Shown: piece by piece, positions 1 to 12,070 of the stretch
Position numbering within the stretch: position 1 is the first letter of the stretch
Layout: every line of letters begins with the position of its first letter
DNA from: Chinchilla lanigera
Taxonomy: Eukaryota; Chordata; Mammalia; Rodentia; Chinchillidae
DNA length: 64,000 nucleotides
Assembly: GCF_000276665.1 (NCBI RefSeq)
Contig: NW_004955427.1
Span: 1,187,550 to 1,251,549 of the forward strand
Direction: 5' to 3'
Position numbers and translations under genes: made by a program
Notes under the pieces: generated by a model
The model's database searches: none
What the model was told of the DNA's origin: nothing
The model's input: only the letters and a program-made list of their open reading frames with translations

Positions 1-480
1 GCCTGCCTGCCCGCCTGCCTGCTGCTCGCCGTCCTCTCCTCTCGCCTCCTCCTTCGGCCCTCCTCTCCCTCTTCCCTCTCGCCTCCCTCCGCTCCCTGGG
101 TCTCTCCCAGCGCGTCTCCCTCCGCTGTCAGCCGCCCGGGCGCGCACAGCCCGGCCTCTCCTCCCTCGGCAGGTCCCGGCTCTGCGCCCTCCGCCCCTCC
201 CCAGAGAAGCGGCCGGCTCCTCCCGGGGCCGCAGCCTCCGCGCCTTCCCTGCCCACCTACCATGAGGAGCAGCTCCTCCCACCTGCCCATAAAAGACAAG
301 CGCATGTTACCCGCGGCGGATCAGAGCGCTTCCCCGGTCCTCTCCGCGGGAGCCCGCGAGCCTGTCTCCTTGACCCCGGGAGCCCAAGGTAAGATCCCCT
401 TCCGCAGGCAGCTGGTCTGCCGGGGGCTGCGGGGCGGGAGTCGCAGCTGGACGGGTCGGTCACAGTCGGTTCTTACGGAT
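1..480 (+). promoter_or_regulatory. CpG-rich promoter-proximal region and 5' UTR
   Basis: This is the only long GC-rich, CpG-rich stretch in the window. It begins with pyrimidine-rich CCTGCC/CTCC runs, and GC content falls sharply after about 480. No ATG occurs before 262, so an mRNA starting anywhere here would use 262 as its first start codon. No TATA box is visible, which fits a CpG-island promoter. The transcription start cannot be placed and may lie to the left of the window. Confidence 0.6.
262..388 (+). CDS. First coding exon of an unidentified gene
   Basis: The ATG at 262 has A at -3 and is the first ATG in the GC-rich leader. The frame runs 42 codons plus one base to a strong donor, CCCAAG|GTAAGA, at 388/389, giving a phase-1 intron. 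The peptide begins MRSSSSHLPIKDKR and ends near LTPGAQ. It is rich in Ser, Ala and Pro, has no hydrophobic signal sequence, and looks like a disordered cytosolic or nuclear N-terminus. I do not recognise the family. The frame stays open to 546 if unspliced, but composition drops just after the donor, which supports splicing. No second exon was identified in the next 63 kb. The exon could instead be an alternative first exon. Confidence 0.5.
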
Positions 481-2194
481 GCCCGGTCAGCTGCTAGTTA
501 CTTAACTAGCAACCGGCATGAGAACAAACTTCTGTTTAAACAGTGAAATAAAAACTGCTTCTCTGCAGAAACAGAAGCATGAAATATTACAAAAACCTTT
601 CTCTTCTAAGATCACTGTTTCCCCCGTTGTCACTGTTGCCGGGGTTAAAATGTATCTGAGGTGTTTTAATGAAGTTTTTCATTGTACATAGTTCACGTAT
701 CAGCAGGAGTAAGGAAAACTTTGTCCCATTGTGAAAAATATACTTCAAAACAACACAATTGGATTGCTAAAAATAGCACAGTCAAAAGGTCTGCTAACAA
801 TTTTGCGGTGTTTTCCAAACCCCCAAGACAGCTTCTGTGAGTCCTTTAAAAAATATCTTTCCAGGTTTAAGTGCTTGGAAAAAATGATGTGAATGGGCAC
901 CCTTTCCACGGGGGCAATAGTCAGGTGGCTGGTCAATAGGAAAGAACTGGTCCAAATTTACAAGCCGAGGCAGGACAAGCCCTCGAAAAGCTACCTTTTC
1001 ACCGTGTCCTAAAAATGAGAATTGTGTTGGAACTCAGTGTATAAAAGAACTTCATGAATTTCTATACACACACTTAAACATAAAGCATTTCAATATGTTT
1101 CACAGTAAGAGAAAAATATAGCTCAGATTATACAATACTCCTGTGAATACCAGTCTGTTATAAAGCAAGATCAGCTAGAAGGGCTCTGGAAGTTTGAATG
1201 CTCCCTTCCATCCCCTCTTACCTCATCTAGTAAATGAAATTGTGATTGGCAGCTGCTTCTCACAGACCTGCCTGATTTTCAACTACCCTCTTGGAAGAGA
1301 GTCGATCTGTTCTCCTCTGAGGTAGAGTGTTGTGCACCTGTGAGAGGAAAAACATACTGCACAGCTCCTTCTGTCAGACCAGACTCCTGGTCCACGAAGT
1401 TCACCGTGAAGACCTGTGGGTTGTGTGGGACAAAACTCTTGTCATGTGGGAGGAAAAAAAATCTCCTCAAATGTTTCCTCTAAGGAATTGCACAAGCCAG
1501 CTTAAAGCGGGCAAGCTGAGGCTGCCAATCAGGAAACCAAACCACTATTTTAGCCCTTAAGGTTCTTAAAGTAAGAGAGACAGTTGACTTGGTCTTTTTT
1601 TGTTTACTGGCTTACATTCTTTCATAAGAAAAAAGAAAAACAACAAACCTGTAAAAATTTCTGTTATTGAAGGAACTAGAGTCATCAGAAATTTAACTGA
1701 GGGTCTTTCAGACTATTTCTCCTTATCTTTCACCTAATCAAAAGAAATAACAAAGACATCTTAAAGTTGTCTTGGGACAACTTGGGATGGAAAGAACTCA
1801 ATGCTATCATTCAAACGAACAAATTCTACATAAACCTTTCTGTCTCCTTGAATTTTTCTTCATAGGAAAAATTATTGCAGAGTGTGGTTTCCTTTAAGAA
1901 AATGATATAAAATTGCTGTTGGCCAAGACAACATGTGACCTGAGCCTATTAACATGCCTTTTATACTCAGCCACAGTGCATACTGCTTGCTCTACATCGG
2001 ATGCAAGCGGCTAATCCGCCGTACAAGAGCACAGGTGTGGGACAAGGCCGAACCACGTGTGTGGTGTGTCTGCCTTAGTCCTCCCTTTACGGTAGTGACT
2101 GACCCCTGCCCAGGGTCACAAGGACGCAAATACCCTGCCTCGTTCATGGGCAGCCTTGCAAGAAGTTAGCCTTTTAGCTTTGCTATCTTTTCGG
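481..2194. other. Unique intronic sequence, no feature seen
   Basis: Moderately AT-rich DNA without a recognisable repeat family or exon. The overlapping short frames around 1279-1560 on both strands show no splice or codon support. Confidence 0.4.

Positions 2195-2228
<34 letters not shown>
2195..2228. repeat. Compound (GT)n(AT)n microsatellite
   Basis: About ten GT units run directly into seven AT units. Confidence 0.95.
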
Positions 2229-3570
2229 CCCCATTATTCCTAAAGTTAGGGGCATGAGCAATGTTCCCTGAGGGTTATCTCTGCTGTGACTGGCAGTTAT
2301 GAATGGTGAGCTATGAACCACTGGACAGAAACTGCCCTCTGTATGTGCCGTCAGACTTAACCCCCAAACACCTAGGTGAGCTCAGCTGTGACTGCTCATG
2401 CTCTGACTCTCCCCCAGGAGCCAGGCCTATGCGATTCTTCCCACAGAGCTCGGGTGAGGCAAGACAGCATTTTCCCTTTTAAGCTTTTAGAAAATCAGAG
2501 GTGAAGTTTCATGCAGTTGCCTCCAGTGTTGTCCCTGATATACAGATTGCAGAACGTAGCGTGCATCTTGCCTTCCTGCCGTCATATAGCTGACTCTGGC
2601 TCAGATTCGTGGTCATACCTATCCAAAATCGCTGCAGCAGGCTTTGAAGGATTCCTTTACCTTTTTCAGAACAGAGAAGGTGAGTGGCCACTTTGAGTAG
2701 AGATGCAGAGAGGTACCCCACTGACTGTGATGCCTACTCTGTTTAGGAAAAGACACATTTTAGATGTTCTGCTATTGTTAAGACTATAAAATGATATTTC
2801 TCTGTGATCATAAAGCATACGTTATTTGATTTCCACTTAAAATAATCAAAGACAAGAGAACAGGAATGAGTGAATAAAGAACTGAGAAGGAAGCTGGGGA
2901 ATGCAAAAATGTTCCGGAAAAGAAAGGTCAGGATCTCTGTTGTAAAACAGCCTCTCGTGGCCCTCAGTTATGTGGAGTCTGAGAGGCTGGAGAGTAGCAA
3001 ACCTCCATGTCTGCGCTTGGTTCTTCATTTCTTTTTTGTTTCATTTATTTTATTTCATTTATTTTCAAATAAATAAGAGACTATCACTAGTAACTTAAGG
3101 TCCATCTCTATCATAGCTTTCTCCTTAATCCTCCTCTAACCAAAGGGGACAGGTTAGTCTTAAAGACCAAGATGGTTTCAGATCCGCTTCACATTTAAAA
3201 ACACAGGACTTCCCAGTTCTAATTCTAAAAGCTGTATATAAAAAAACCTGGATATAAAACCCTCAAAACATATTTTTATGTGATGGGCAAGTCACATCAG
3301 CATAATCAGCCCTAACTCTCCTGAAGGGCAAAGTGTGGGGCGATTATTTGCAAGTGAGAAGCAGCAACTCGCTTTTCCTTCTGCATAGACACCTGTGTTG
3401 GTAGGCAACCAGCAGAGCTGATAAGTCACGACCGTGATTCCCAGTCTGAGGACCCTCCTGAGAAACAGGTGTGCTGCACACCTGACCTCCCACTCTGCAG
3501 CCAGGCCCCATATGCGTACATACACATAACAGAAGGACGGTGCAGGTTCTGAGACTTCAAAGCAATTTTG

Positions 3571-3608
3571 GAGAGAGAGAGAGAGACACACAGAGAGAGA
3601 GAGAGAGA
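3571..3608. repeat. (GA)n microsatellite with CACA interruption
   Basis: GA dinucleotides broken once by ACACACA in the middle. Confidence 0.95.
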
Positions 3609-4724
3609 TTGTTCTAACTATACTAAAAGGAGAGGAAAGGAAAAGGGTAAATGCACAAGGAATCCCATTGGAATTTGGAGAATCTTTCTCTTTAGCCTTG
3701 TGTAGAAAGGACCTCTCACTCCCAAGCACCTAGGAATTAAAAAAACAAAAAAAGTTCTGTCAAGGACTTGTCCACAAGTCATTACTGCATGCTAAGAGTA
3801 TAATGAAAGAGAACCTCTGGTGACCTGGGAAGCATGAACAGCAGCTTATGCCCTGTAAGCACTAAATCACAGCGGCAGCCTCTGTCTACAGAGACAGGGA
3901 GTGAAGGGTGGGAACAAAAGTTCACCCCCAGCAGAGAGGCCCACAGTCAGAGACCCGCCCGTGAGGGCTTCAGGGACCGCTGCTTGGGGAAGCGGGTGGG
4001 GATCTTTGCAGTTTTTGCTCAAGCAAATTGCAGGAAGGGAGTCACACAAGCCTGGAATGTGTGCCTTCTGGGGCCCTGTGCGCTCAAATTCGTGACAGCA
4101 CTACAACTGCATTTAATCAAACAGGAGTCAGTCAAACAAGAATGTTTCTCAAAGCTAATCATAATCACCTAAAATAATAAAAAACTGATTTCTCAATGTG
4201 CAATTGAAGAGCAGAAGCAGCTTAGGTGAAGTATTAAAACATATCTAATGATTCATCTTCCCTGTCCTTTCTTACCTGGGGCTCACTCCCACTGTCCTTC
4301 CTGGGAAACAAAACCCCACCCTTCTTCAGCACAGCCAGTTCAGGATGTGCAGATGCAGTCGGTGCCTCTGTGCCGCTGCCTTTGTCTTTCCGGTAGAAGA
4401 AACCTCTTCAGTTCTTACAGACCAGGGTTTTGGAGGGTCACTCATACCTGGGGCTTTCTCATTACCCAAGATCTCTCCATACTTCTCTTCAAAGGTTATA
4501 AATTTTCACTTGATCAAATAAAAGCCTTTCACATTTGTTCTAACCCTTAATTCATATGCTTAGAAGGAAGGTCATTTACAATTGCTCCTTGCTTCTGGTA
4601 AATTCTCTGAGATGAGGTTTCTAAGCGCTTTCATTGACCCAATACCTGTTCTAACTTCTTGAAGATTAAAAGGATTTAGAGAATCCAAAATATAAATGCT
4701 GAAAGGTACTTTGAAGCTGATTTG

Positions 4725-4800
4725 CACAAAAGTTCATTTTACAGACAGAAAAGGTCAGACGGGCTGACATCTTTTCCAGGGTCAGCAAATACGCATCATA
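4725..4800 (-). repeat. MIR-like SINE fragment (weak)
   Basis: The stretch 'ATTTTACAGACAGAAAAGG' followed by AGGGTCAGCAAAT resembles the reverse strand of the MIR core (TTTACAGATGAGGAAACTGAGG ... GGTCACACAG). Divergence is high. Confidence 0.3.
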
Positions 4801-7800
4801 CAATGAGGGCCAGAGGCGTCTTAGATAAGCGTGATGTGTGTCCTCACACAATGTAAATCTAAGGTGTCTGTGACTAGGCTGAGCATTCTATATGAACTGA
4901 ACACAGAGGGTTCTCAAAAACCCTGGCTGGGTAAGGCTTGAACTGCAGCTGTACCTGTACTGTAGAATGTCTAGGAAGCAGTAACGCAAACCCTTCTGAA
5001 GAGTAAAGTCAGTGAACATTACTATTACCGGGACCTTGTGTGTTTTTCCCATTCCAGAATGGGACTCAAAGAGGTTCAGAGCTCAGCTGTACCACGTTTA
5101 AGATTTCCTCTTGCTGTAGGAAATGCAGGAGAGTGTACTTCGCCTCCCCAATGGCGAGGCCACTTTCCTTCCCACACAGTCTTAGCAGTGTTTGCCACCT
5201 TTATCTGACATATATAAATTGTACTCTTCTTACAATACACTTAGGATTTAGTTCCAACGTTTATGTGACAGGACAAATATATTAACATGTGAAGATCCAC
5301 AGTGTCATCTTCCTTTTGTCCCACCTGGCAGACCATATGTTGCCCATTCGATCACCTTGGACCTTCCCAAGTCTTTTTAAAAAGAAAAGGCCAATACACG
5401 TCATGGGAAATCACAGAAAACATTAAACACACTGCAGGATGCAGGCGTGAGGTGTTGTGACGAAGGGCAGGGACGATCAAGGAGCTAGAGTCTAGAAACG
5501 GGAGGGTGGAGCTTTGGGAGCCCGCGTCTCTCAGGCAGCAGGGAGAGAGGCTGCAGGGAAATCTGAAGGGCTGGAAAAGGAATATTTTACGACTGTCTGA
5601 AGTCAGGCCTTCTGTGTGGGAGATGTGTCGGCATCCTTGAAGAAAAGCACCGTTTGAGAGCTGGACCACACTGGTGAAAGATTTATAAGCATTACATCTA
5701 TTGAAACGATTCTATTTACTCTTTACTAGATTTCAACTGGGAATAGAACCTCACTTGACCTCATTTTAGACTTGGCTGTGACCCAGTATCATAACTTTAT
5801 GGATGTCAGGACATCAAAATGTGCTCTGCTGAGATAACAGCACAATTATGTGAACACATAAAGTTGCTCCAGTCTATAGTGATGACGGTAGAAAAGAGTA
5901 TTCCTGTATCATCTCTGGAAACAATTTACCCTGAATGAGTGGACAGATGTTACCCCAGATGCTTCTTCACTTTCCTCTAAAGAGTGCTTGAAAACAGTAG
6001 TTCTGTTTCTCAAGTTGATTTATTGTATGTTAAAATTTACATCGTCTCTGGTTAAGTCTAAGCATCACTGTGAAAACATTCTAAGTCTTTTTTGAGGCCT
6101 GCCTCTCTTGAGCTTCCACTGATGGGTTTACATCGCAGGACACTTATGCGTTGAATCATCTGATGTGCTGAGACTAAGGACTATCACTTCCTGTGCTACT
6201 TTTCCACCCCTAACTGAATAGGCCTGGGGGTGGGGCCAGTTGTTGTCTTCTGTAGACAGTATGTATCCAGCCTGTTGGGAGTGTCTCCTGTCCCTCCAGT
6301 TAGCAGATACAACCGCTATTTTTCTGACAGTTTGGGCTAGTGGCTTCCATCACGTAGACTTCACGCACTAGGGCAACTCAAGTTGAGGACTTTCGCCACG
6401 TGGCAGCAGAGGAATGAAGCCACAGCTGGCTCTGGTTCAATCAGACTTTTAAGAACTGGCTGAAGAGCATGTGAATGGGCAGATGGGACTCACTTTGCCA
6501 GCCTTGTCCCATTTAAAATAGGCTCCAGATATCATACTGTGCACAGGCTTAGCGACACATCTAGACCTGGTTCATAGATTGGAAAGGATGAATTTAAAGG
6601 TTTCTACATAGTAAATGCCCACTCAGTTCAGCAGTCATGGCGTTCATCCATGCAGTCAACCCAGGCAAGCTGCCTCCTCTTAAAAGACAGACACAAAATA
6701 AGGCCAAGAAGTACATGAAGGTAGACACTAGGTGGAGCTAAGAATTTGTGATTAGGTAGCCAAGACTGTTGAAGTTGGAAGAATGAGAGAAGAAAGGGAT
6801 CGGCAGCAAAAATGCTCTTGGATCCACAATTCCTGCTTTAAAAATGACAGTCTAATCTCCCTTCCAGCTCCCGGTTTATGCCAATCCGCAGATGCTCAAA
6901 TGAACGGGGCGGAGCGTGTGCACCAGTGGAGGGAGCCCAGGGGTGGAGTGTTCCGGAATAAAAATGGGACCTGCTGCCAGACGGGGGGACTCTGAGGTTT
7001 GAATTTTTCTGATGAAATGCACAATAAGGACCTATTGTAACCTGTGGCTACAGTGCATCTCACATTGTTAGTTTTCTTTTTTAAAGAAAATCCTAATTTA
7101 AGCCTCCAAGAATAAATCATCCACATTTCTGCAATGCCAGAAATGTCTGGGCTTGTAAAAGTTTATTTGAAAGAAAACCAAAGCAATCTTAGAAAATGTT
7201 CTTTTCAAGGCCACCACCAGCCAAGACCAAATCTAAATGCTCACTTCAGTAATAAACAAGCTCTGGCAGCTGAGGGTCAGTGAGACACAAGCAGAGAGAG
7301 GCAGAAGGTCTGCCGTGACTAGACCCTCTCTGTAGGCAGGATAGGAGGAAAAGAGCTGGGGCAGTGGAGACATTGGAAATGGGCCAGACAAGTTTCTCAA
7401 CCAAGATGGCCCAGAACCTGCTCTTCTAGATCTAGGTCACTCCAGGGAAACGCCAGAGCCTTGCCTAGACCGACGTGAATACCTTTCTGTTGAACATTTC
7501 CATTGCACAGCTGTGTGCGGATGACTTGTTAAGACTTGAGACACTTGCGTAATTCAGAACCCTTTGGGGGATAGAGATCAATTAGGATCATAAAAAAAAT
7601 CCTTGGCACACCAGAGAAAAACTGTGTACTTTGTGAAAATTTTGACATTTGCAGCCGTCCGCTCTCAAAGGCTATATCTGATGATGAAGCTATGGAGCTG
7701 GTATGCATGAGGCTCAGGAATTCATCATTCCAGAAATCTTCAGCATTTTAATTTCAAAAACACCTTGAATATCTATGGGTCCTCGGGCAGGTTACTAATC

Positions 7801-9571
7801 ATCTCTGTGATTATTTATCTTAAAAAAGAAAACCAATTTTCAGATAACCACTTTATATCATTTAGAGACATGTGGAGCCTTGCCAGGTGCTTTACAGAAT
7901 GATATTTAAGCATTCAGTGTTAGTTATTTGTTCGGTATGGTAAATGGATTATACACACAACACCTGGGAATGCCTTATAGTACTTATGCAGACCTAGTCA
8001 AACGGGATAGAATTTTAAGTAGGCACATAAACGTCCAAGATGGAGCAAGAACACTCTTGTTTCTTAGAATACAGAGGATAATCCCACATGTCTTAAAAGG
8101 GCACACAAGGTCAAGAATATGAGGAAAGAGAAAAAGAATCAAGAGTTAAATTATGGTTTAAAGAATTTCAAAAGGACTGTAGGTTTACCAATCGGTATTT
8201 TGACACCAGCCAAAGAAAAATTTCTCACACTCAAAAGATTTTTTTGATCTAGAAATTCTACTTCAATTCGAGAAATATGACTTTTTAATTGCTGCTAATG
8301 GATTGTGTAAAATCTCTGCATCCTCTTCCTTCAACATTTTGCATCTCAAAACACTATTACCTGGAATCGTCATGTGTTTATATTAATATCTGGTGGAACT
8401 GCAAGTGTATAGAACAGCTGGAGAACAATCTGGGAATCACATCCTACTTCCTTACTCAGAATTTCTGAGGATATGATACAGCGTTGCGCTTGTTATGTAA
8501 TGCATACTCAGTGTCGGTACAGGACATGTGCTTTGACATACCACAAAATAACAGCAGCAACAACAACAGACACCAACCGCAAAATGAGAGACAAATCCAG
8601 TGACGGCTTGCCCTGTATAGTAGTGATAATAGAACGTCAGAAGTCTCCTTTCTCCCCGCTCCTCTCTTTCTCACTTCCAACCTCCATTCCTAACCCTCCT
8701 CCCAAAATCTTCTGAACATTAGACAGACTGAAATTGTCTCTCCCTTTCCTCTCTCTCATTTTCTGAGTGTCTTGTTATAAATACAGAACTGGGCAACAAT
8801 GAGCAATAAATTCAATAAACAAGAAGCTTAGCTAATGCTGTGGACTATCTCATCAGTTTCTGAGCTGACGATTCTGCTTTGCTTTACTGTCATAAATTAA
8901 CCAGAATCACTAGCCAGAGATTTTCTTTAGACATTTGCATTCTCACTATCAAGGGAGCTGGTTTCTGTAACAGAAGCATACTGCTATTCAGCTATAACTT
9001 TACATCTGGAATTACTGATCTTATCTGTGAGACTCAGAACTGCCGGCCCATAAATTCACTATATCTTTCAGGGCCTTCCTTTGGGAATTTTCTTTCCCAT
9101 TCACCAAGTTAGTGCAGTAGAAGCCAGTATTTTAAAAGTGACAGAATTCAGCACTCTCTCCTTAAGAAATAAGTGGTTTATAGTCAGCCAAGAGAGAGCA
9201 AAGAAACTCAAATTCATCGTTTATAGTGAGAAAACAGTTACTGTTAACTGTTTCCAGTTTAACCCTGACAAAAACTGAGTCTCTTTGGGTCAAGCAACTT
9301 GCCTAGATCTGCACCGCTAGGAAGCTCCAGAGCCACTCTGTCCACCCAGGCTGCACTCCAGGCCCAGTCTTCCTCCTTCCCTGTGACCCTCTCGTGATGT
9401 CCTCTCCCATCATAAAAGGGGGAAACTTCCACTGCCTGGGACGATGCCACTGACTCATGAAGTGAGGGAATGTCAGTGGCTGTATTCCTAGACACTGCTC
9501 ACTGACCCCATTTCCAGTTTAATACTATGGTTTTAATTTCTTTTGCTTTCTTTCCTGAAAGCATGGCATCA

Positions 9572-9905
9572 TGTTATGGTTTGTGCCTGGACGTCCCCCA
9601 TAGCCTCATGCGGTCATGGAGCATGGGCTTTTTGGAGGGGCTGAGTCTAGAGTTCGTGAATGATTCATGGCCTAGGGCAGGTAGCCTCCTACAACGTAAA
9701 GGAGGGAAAGAGGTTTGCTCTCCCCTCCCCTATTGTTGGTTTTGGTGTCTTCCGCCACCATGCCCAGTTGTCCCTCTGGCAGGCCAGGCTGTTAGAGCCA
9801 GCCAGTGACGGACTGAAACCTCTACTGATTGTAAAGTGAGCCTTCCCTCTCTGAACTTTGCACCTTGGGTATTTTGTCTCAGCAATGAGAAAAGCGACTA
9901 AAACA
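9572..9905 (+). mobile_element. Solo LTR of ERVL-MaLR (MT/ORR1-like) type
   Basis: It begins TGTTATGGTTTG, continues with the CCCCCATAGCCTCATG segment typical of MaLR LTRs, and ends with the GACTGAAACCTCT ... TTTTGTCTCAGCAATGAGAAA ... GACTAAAACA terminal region. The 5-bp direct repeat CATCA sits at 9567-9571 and again at 9906-9910, matching ERVL-type integration. No internal retroviral sequence adjoins it, so it is a solo LTR left by LTR-LTR recombination. It is a fossil with no coding capacity. Confidence 0.85.
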
Positions 9906-10434
9906 CATCACTTCAGACGAGAAAGTGTAAAGGGAAAAAAAAGCTATTGTTTCCCCCTAGGGTAATTTTGAAGCACTGTTTTCTCCATGAACTCCACGTG
10001 GCCACAAGCTGCTTGTCATGAATCTGGTAAAGAGAGTGACAGTACGGTGTTATTCTTAAAGCAGTAGAAATTTCCACGATTGCATGAGAGACTGACAAAC
10101 TTGACTCTGACTCCCTGGATCCTTCTCTCTCGGGTTACTTTCACTAGAGTCCGTAGCCAGATGGGGAAAGACATGACGACGTAAATGATTCTCCCAAGCC
10201 ATGTGAGTGACCTAGACAAACGTCTCCATCTGCTTAGCCTGTGGTCAGTGTATGCAGCCATACGTGCAGCCCAAGCCCTTCCTTTATGCTGTGCGAGAAA
10301 TGGAGGAGGAAAGCAAAGCTCTTGTGCTGTGGTCGCCTTCGGCCATACCTTTATTTTGTTTTCGCTTTTGTGCTTGATCCTCCCTTTCTGAGTGTAATAT
10401 TCCCCTACTTAATCTATTGGATTAATTTGTGTCC

Positions 10435-10672
10435 TTCCAAAATTCAGGCTATCCCTTCTCCTCCTTGAAGACGTGCCTTCAGCCAGCCTTCCCCGTCTGC
10501 CCTTGTGTACCGCCTCCGTGCTCCCAGTACTCCGTCCGCAGCTTTCTCATGAGCATTTTCATCTATTTATGTATCTAGATCCTTACAGAAGGATTCATGT
10601 TTTGTTTACTTCTACACCTTCAATCTTGGCACATGATAAGAGCATAATAAATGTGAAAAAAAGAAGAAAAAG
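10435..10672 (+). repeat. L2-like LINE 3' end
   Basis: The order CTCCTCCTTGAAGACGTG, a pyrimidine-rich middle, then TTGGCACATGATAAGAGCATAATAAATGTG matches the 3' end of mammalian L2, which ends in 'GGCACATAGTAGG...CAATAAATG'. Old and diverged. Confidence 0.5.
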
Positions 10673-11065
10673 AAGAATGAGGAAATAGTGTGAGATGAGT
10701 GGTGAAAGGTAATGTTCTAACTATGCTTTTCTCTGCCTTCACAAATTGTTCTAAGAGCTCACAATCTAATCCAAGTCCTTTCTTGCAACTTTAATGTAAT
10801 CAAAGTATTTCCAGACTTGGTGGAAACTACTTCTTACTTGGCAAAGTTCCTTAATCAAAATAAACACCCAGAAAAAAAGTTCTAAATAGAATCAATAATG
10901 CTCTGATTCTGTAAGCTTCATGAAATGATCAGGTATGGATCCCTGGCTTTCCTATGTTCTTTCTGAGAGACCAAAAGCTGAGCCTCCACACTTCCCCTTC
11001 TTCTCCACCCCATAACATAAATGTACACATTCATGCATTCTCCCTCCCTCCTTCCCCCCTCTCTT

Positions 11066-11070
<5 letters not shown>

Positions 11071-11111
<41 letters not shown>

Positions 11112-11232
11112 NNNNNNNNNNNNNNNNNNNNNNNNNNNNNNNNNNNNNNNNNNNNNNNNNNNNNNNNNNNNNNNNNNNNNNNNNNNNNNNNNNNNNNNNN
11201 NNNNNNNNNNNNNNNNCACACACACACACACA
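11071..11232. repeat. CT/CA compound microsatellite interrupted by an assembly gap
   Basis: About 20 CT units run to 11111. Then come 105 undetermined bases (11112-11216), then CA units to 11232. Both flanks are simple repeat, so the gap is probably microsatellite that could not be assembled. Frames reading Arg-Glu or Ser-Leu through it are artefacts. Confidence 0.95.
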
Positions 11233-11509
11233 TACACAGTATTACTAGGCTTTGACTCAATTCTGAAGATAACCATGGGCCACAAGATGACCTCCCACTG
11301 GCAGGCTAATACTATCAAATACTAACCTCCTATATACCAAATTACACAAAGAAAAATTATCCGCTGGTAATGCCACTTTTCCAAAATTGTCAGTAACATG
11401 CTCAAATATATTTGATGCCATTATGAAATATAGAACAAACAGTCAAGTTCTTCAATTTGCTTACCTCATCCTGTCATTCTATCTTCATGCCCTTCAAGTT
11501 CATGTTGAT

Positions 11510-11651
11510 TTTTTGAGACAGGGTCATACTATGAAGTTCAGGATGGTCTTGAACTCTCTATGAAGCCTAGGATGAATGCACTGACGTAGCAATCCTCCTG
11601 CCTCAGCCTCCACAATTCTGGGACTACAGGCATGTGCAACCGCGTCAGGCC
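11510..11651 (-). mobile_element. B1/Alu-like SINE, reverse orientation
   Basis: TTTTTTGAGACAGGGTC, then CCTCCTGCCTCAGCCTCC, then GGGACTACAGGCATGTGC is the reverse complement of a 7SL-derived B1 monomer. It is diverged, and no clear target duplication is visible. Confidence 0.85.
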
Positions 11652-11879
11652 TCCCCATCAAATTTATAACAGAAATGTGACCTAAATGGGATGGGCTATT
11701 ATTCTCCCAAACAGTTGTTGTTTCTTTTTTTTTTACTGAAAATGTCCCCTACTCTCTTTTTCACATGTTAAAATAGCCATAATTTCAAGTTCTTACTAAA
11801 GCCTTGCTAAATATTGTAGCCTCCATCAATCCACTCATGGTTTAACTGACATGTTGTTATACATGTCATGACACGTTGC
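11652..11879. other. Unique AT-rich intronic sequence
   Basis: No recognisable repeat family or exon. Confidence 0.3.
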
Positions 11880-12070
11880 CTGTTGTCAGGGCTGTCAGCT
11901 GAAACTTCTGCAGTGACAGAAACATTGTATGTTTGAGATGCCCAGTGTGGAAACCGCAAGCTGCAAATGCTGCTGAGTGCCTACAGTGTGGCCACTGCAT
12001 CTGAAACACTATAAATTTTATTTTATTTAAATTATTTAAAATTAACAGTAAACTGTTAATGTTCTATGGC
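11880..12070 (+). repeat. hAT-Charlie-like nonautonomous fragment
   Basis: The run TTTGAGATGCCCAGTGTGG ... TGCTGAGTGCC ... GTGTGGCCACTGCATCTGA, followed by TTTATTTTATTTAAATTATTTAAAATTAA, resembles an old mammalian DNA-transposon family with an AT-rich core. A similar piece in the opposite sense lies near 49.3 kb. The family name is not certain. Confidence 0.4.

Larger units (their letters stand above)
2229..9566. other. Mostly unique intronic sequence
   Basis: Apart from the GA microsatellite at 3571 and a weak MIR-like stretch near 4.7 kb, I recognise no repeat, RNA gene or exon. The 145-codon minus-strand frame at 3292-3729 crosses the GA microsatellite (its Ser/Leu run is the repeat read in reverse), so I do not count it as a gene. 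Confidence 0.4.

Noticed and set aside
257..463. Minus-strand 68-codon frame over the first exon
   Set aside because: It is a GC-rich shadow of the exon with no promoter or splice context.
3292..3729. 145-codon minus-strand open frame
   Set aside because: It crosses the GA microsatellite (Ser/Leu run) and shows no domain, codon bias or splice support.
10918..11325. Arg-Glu and Ser-Leu rich frames on both strands
   Set aside because: They translate the CT/CA microsatellite and the undetermined bases.
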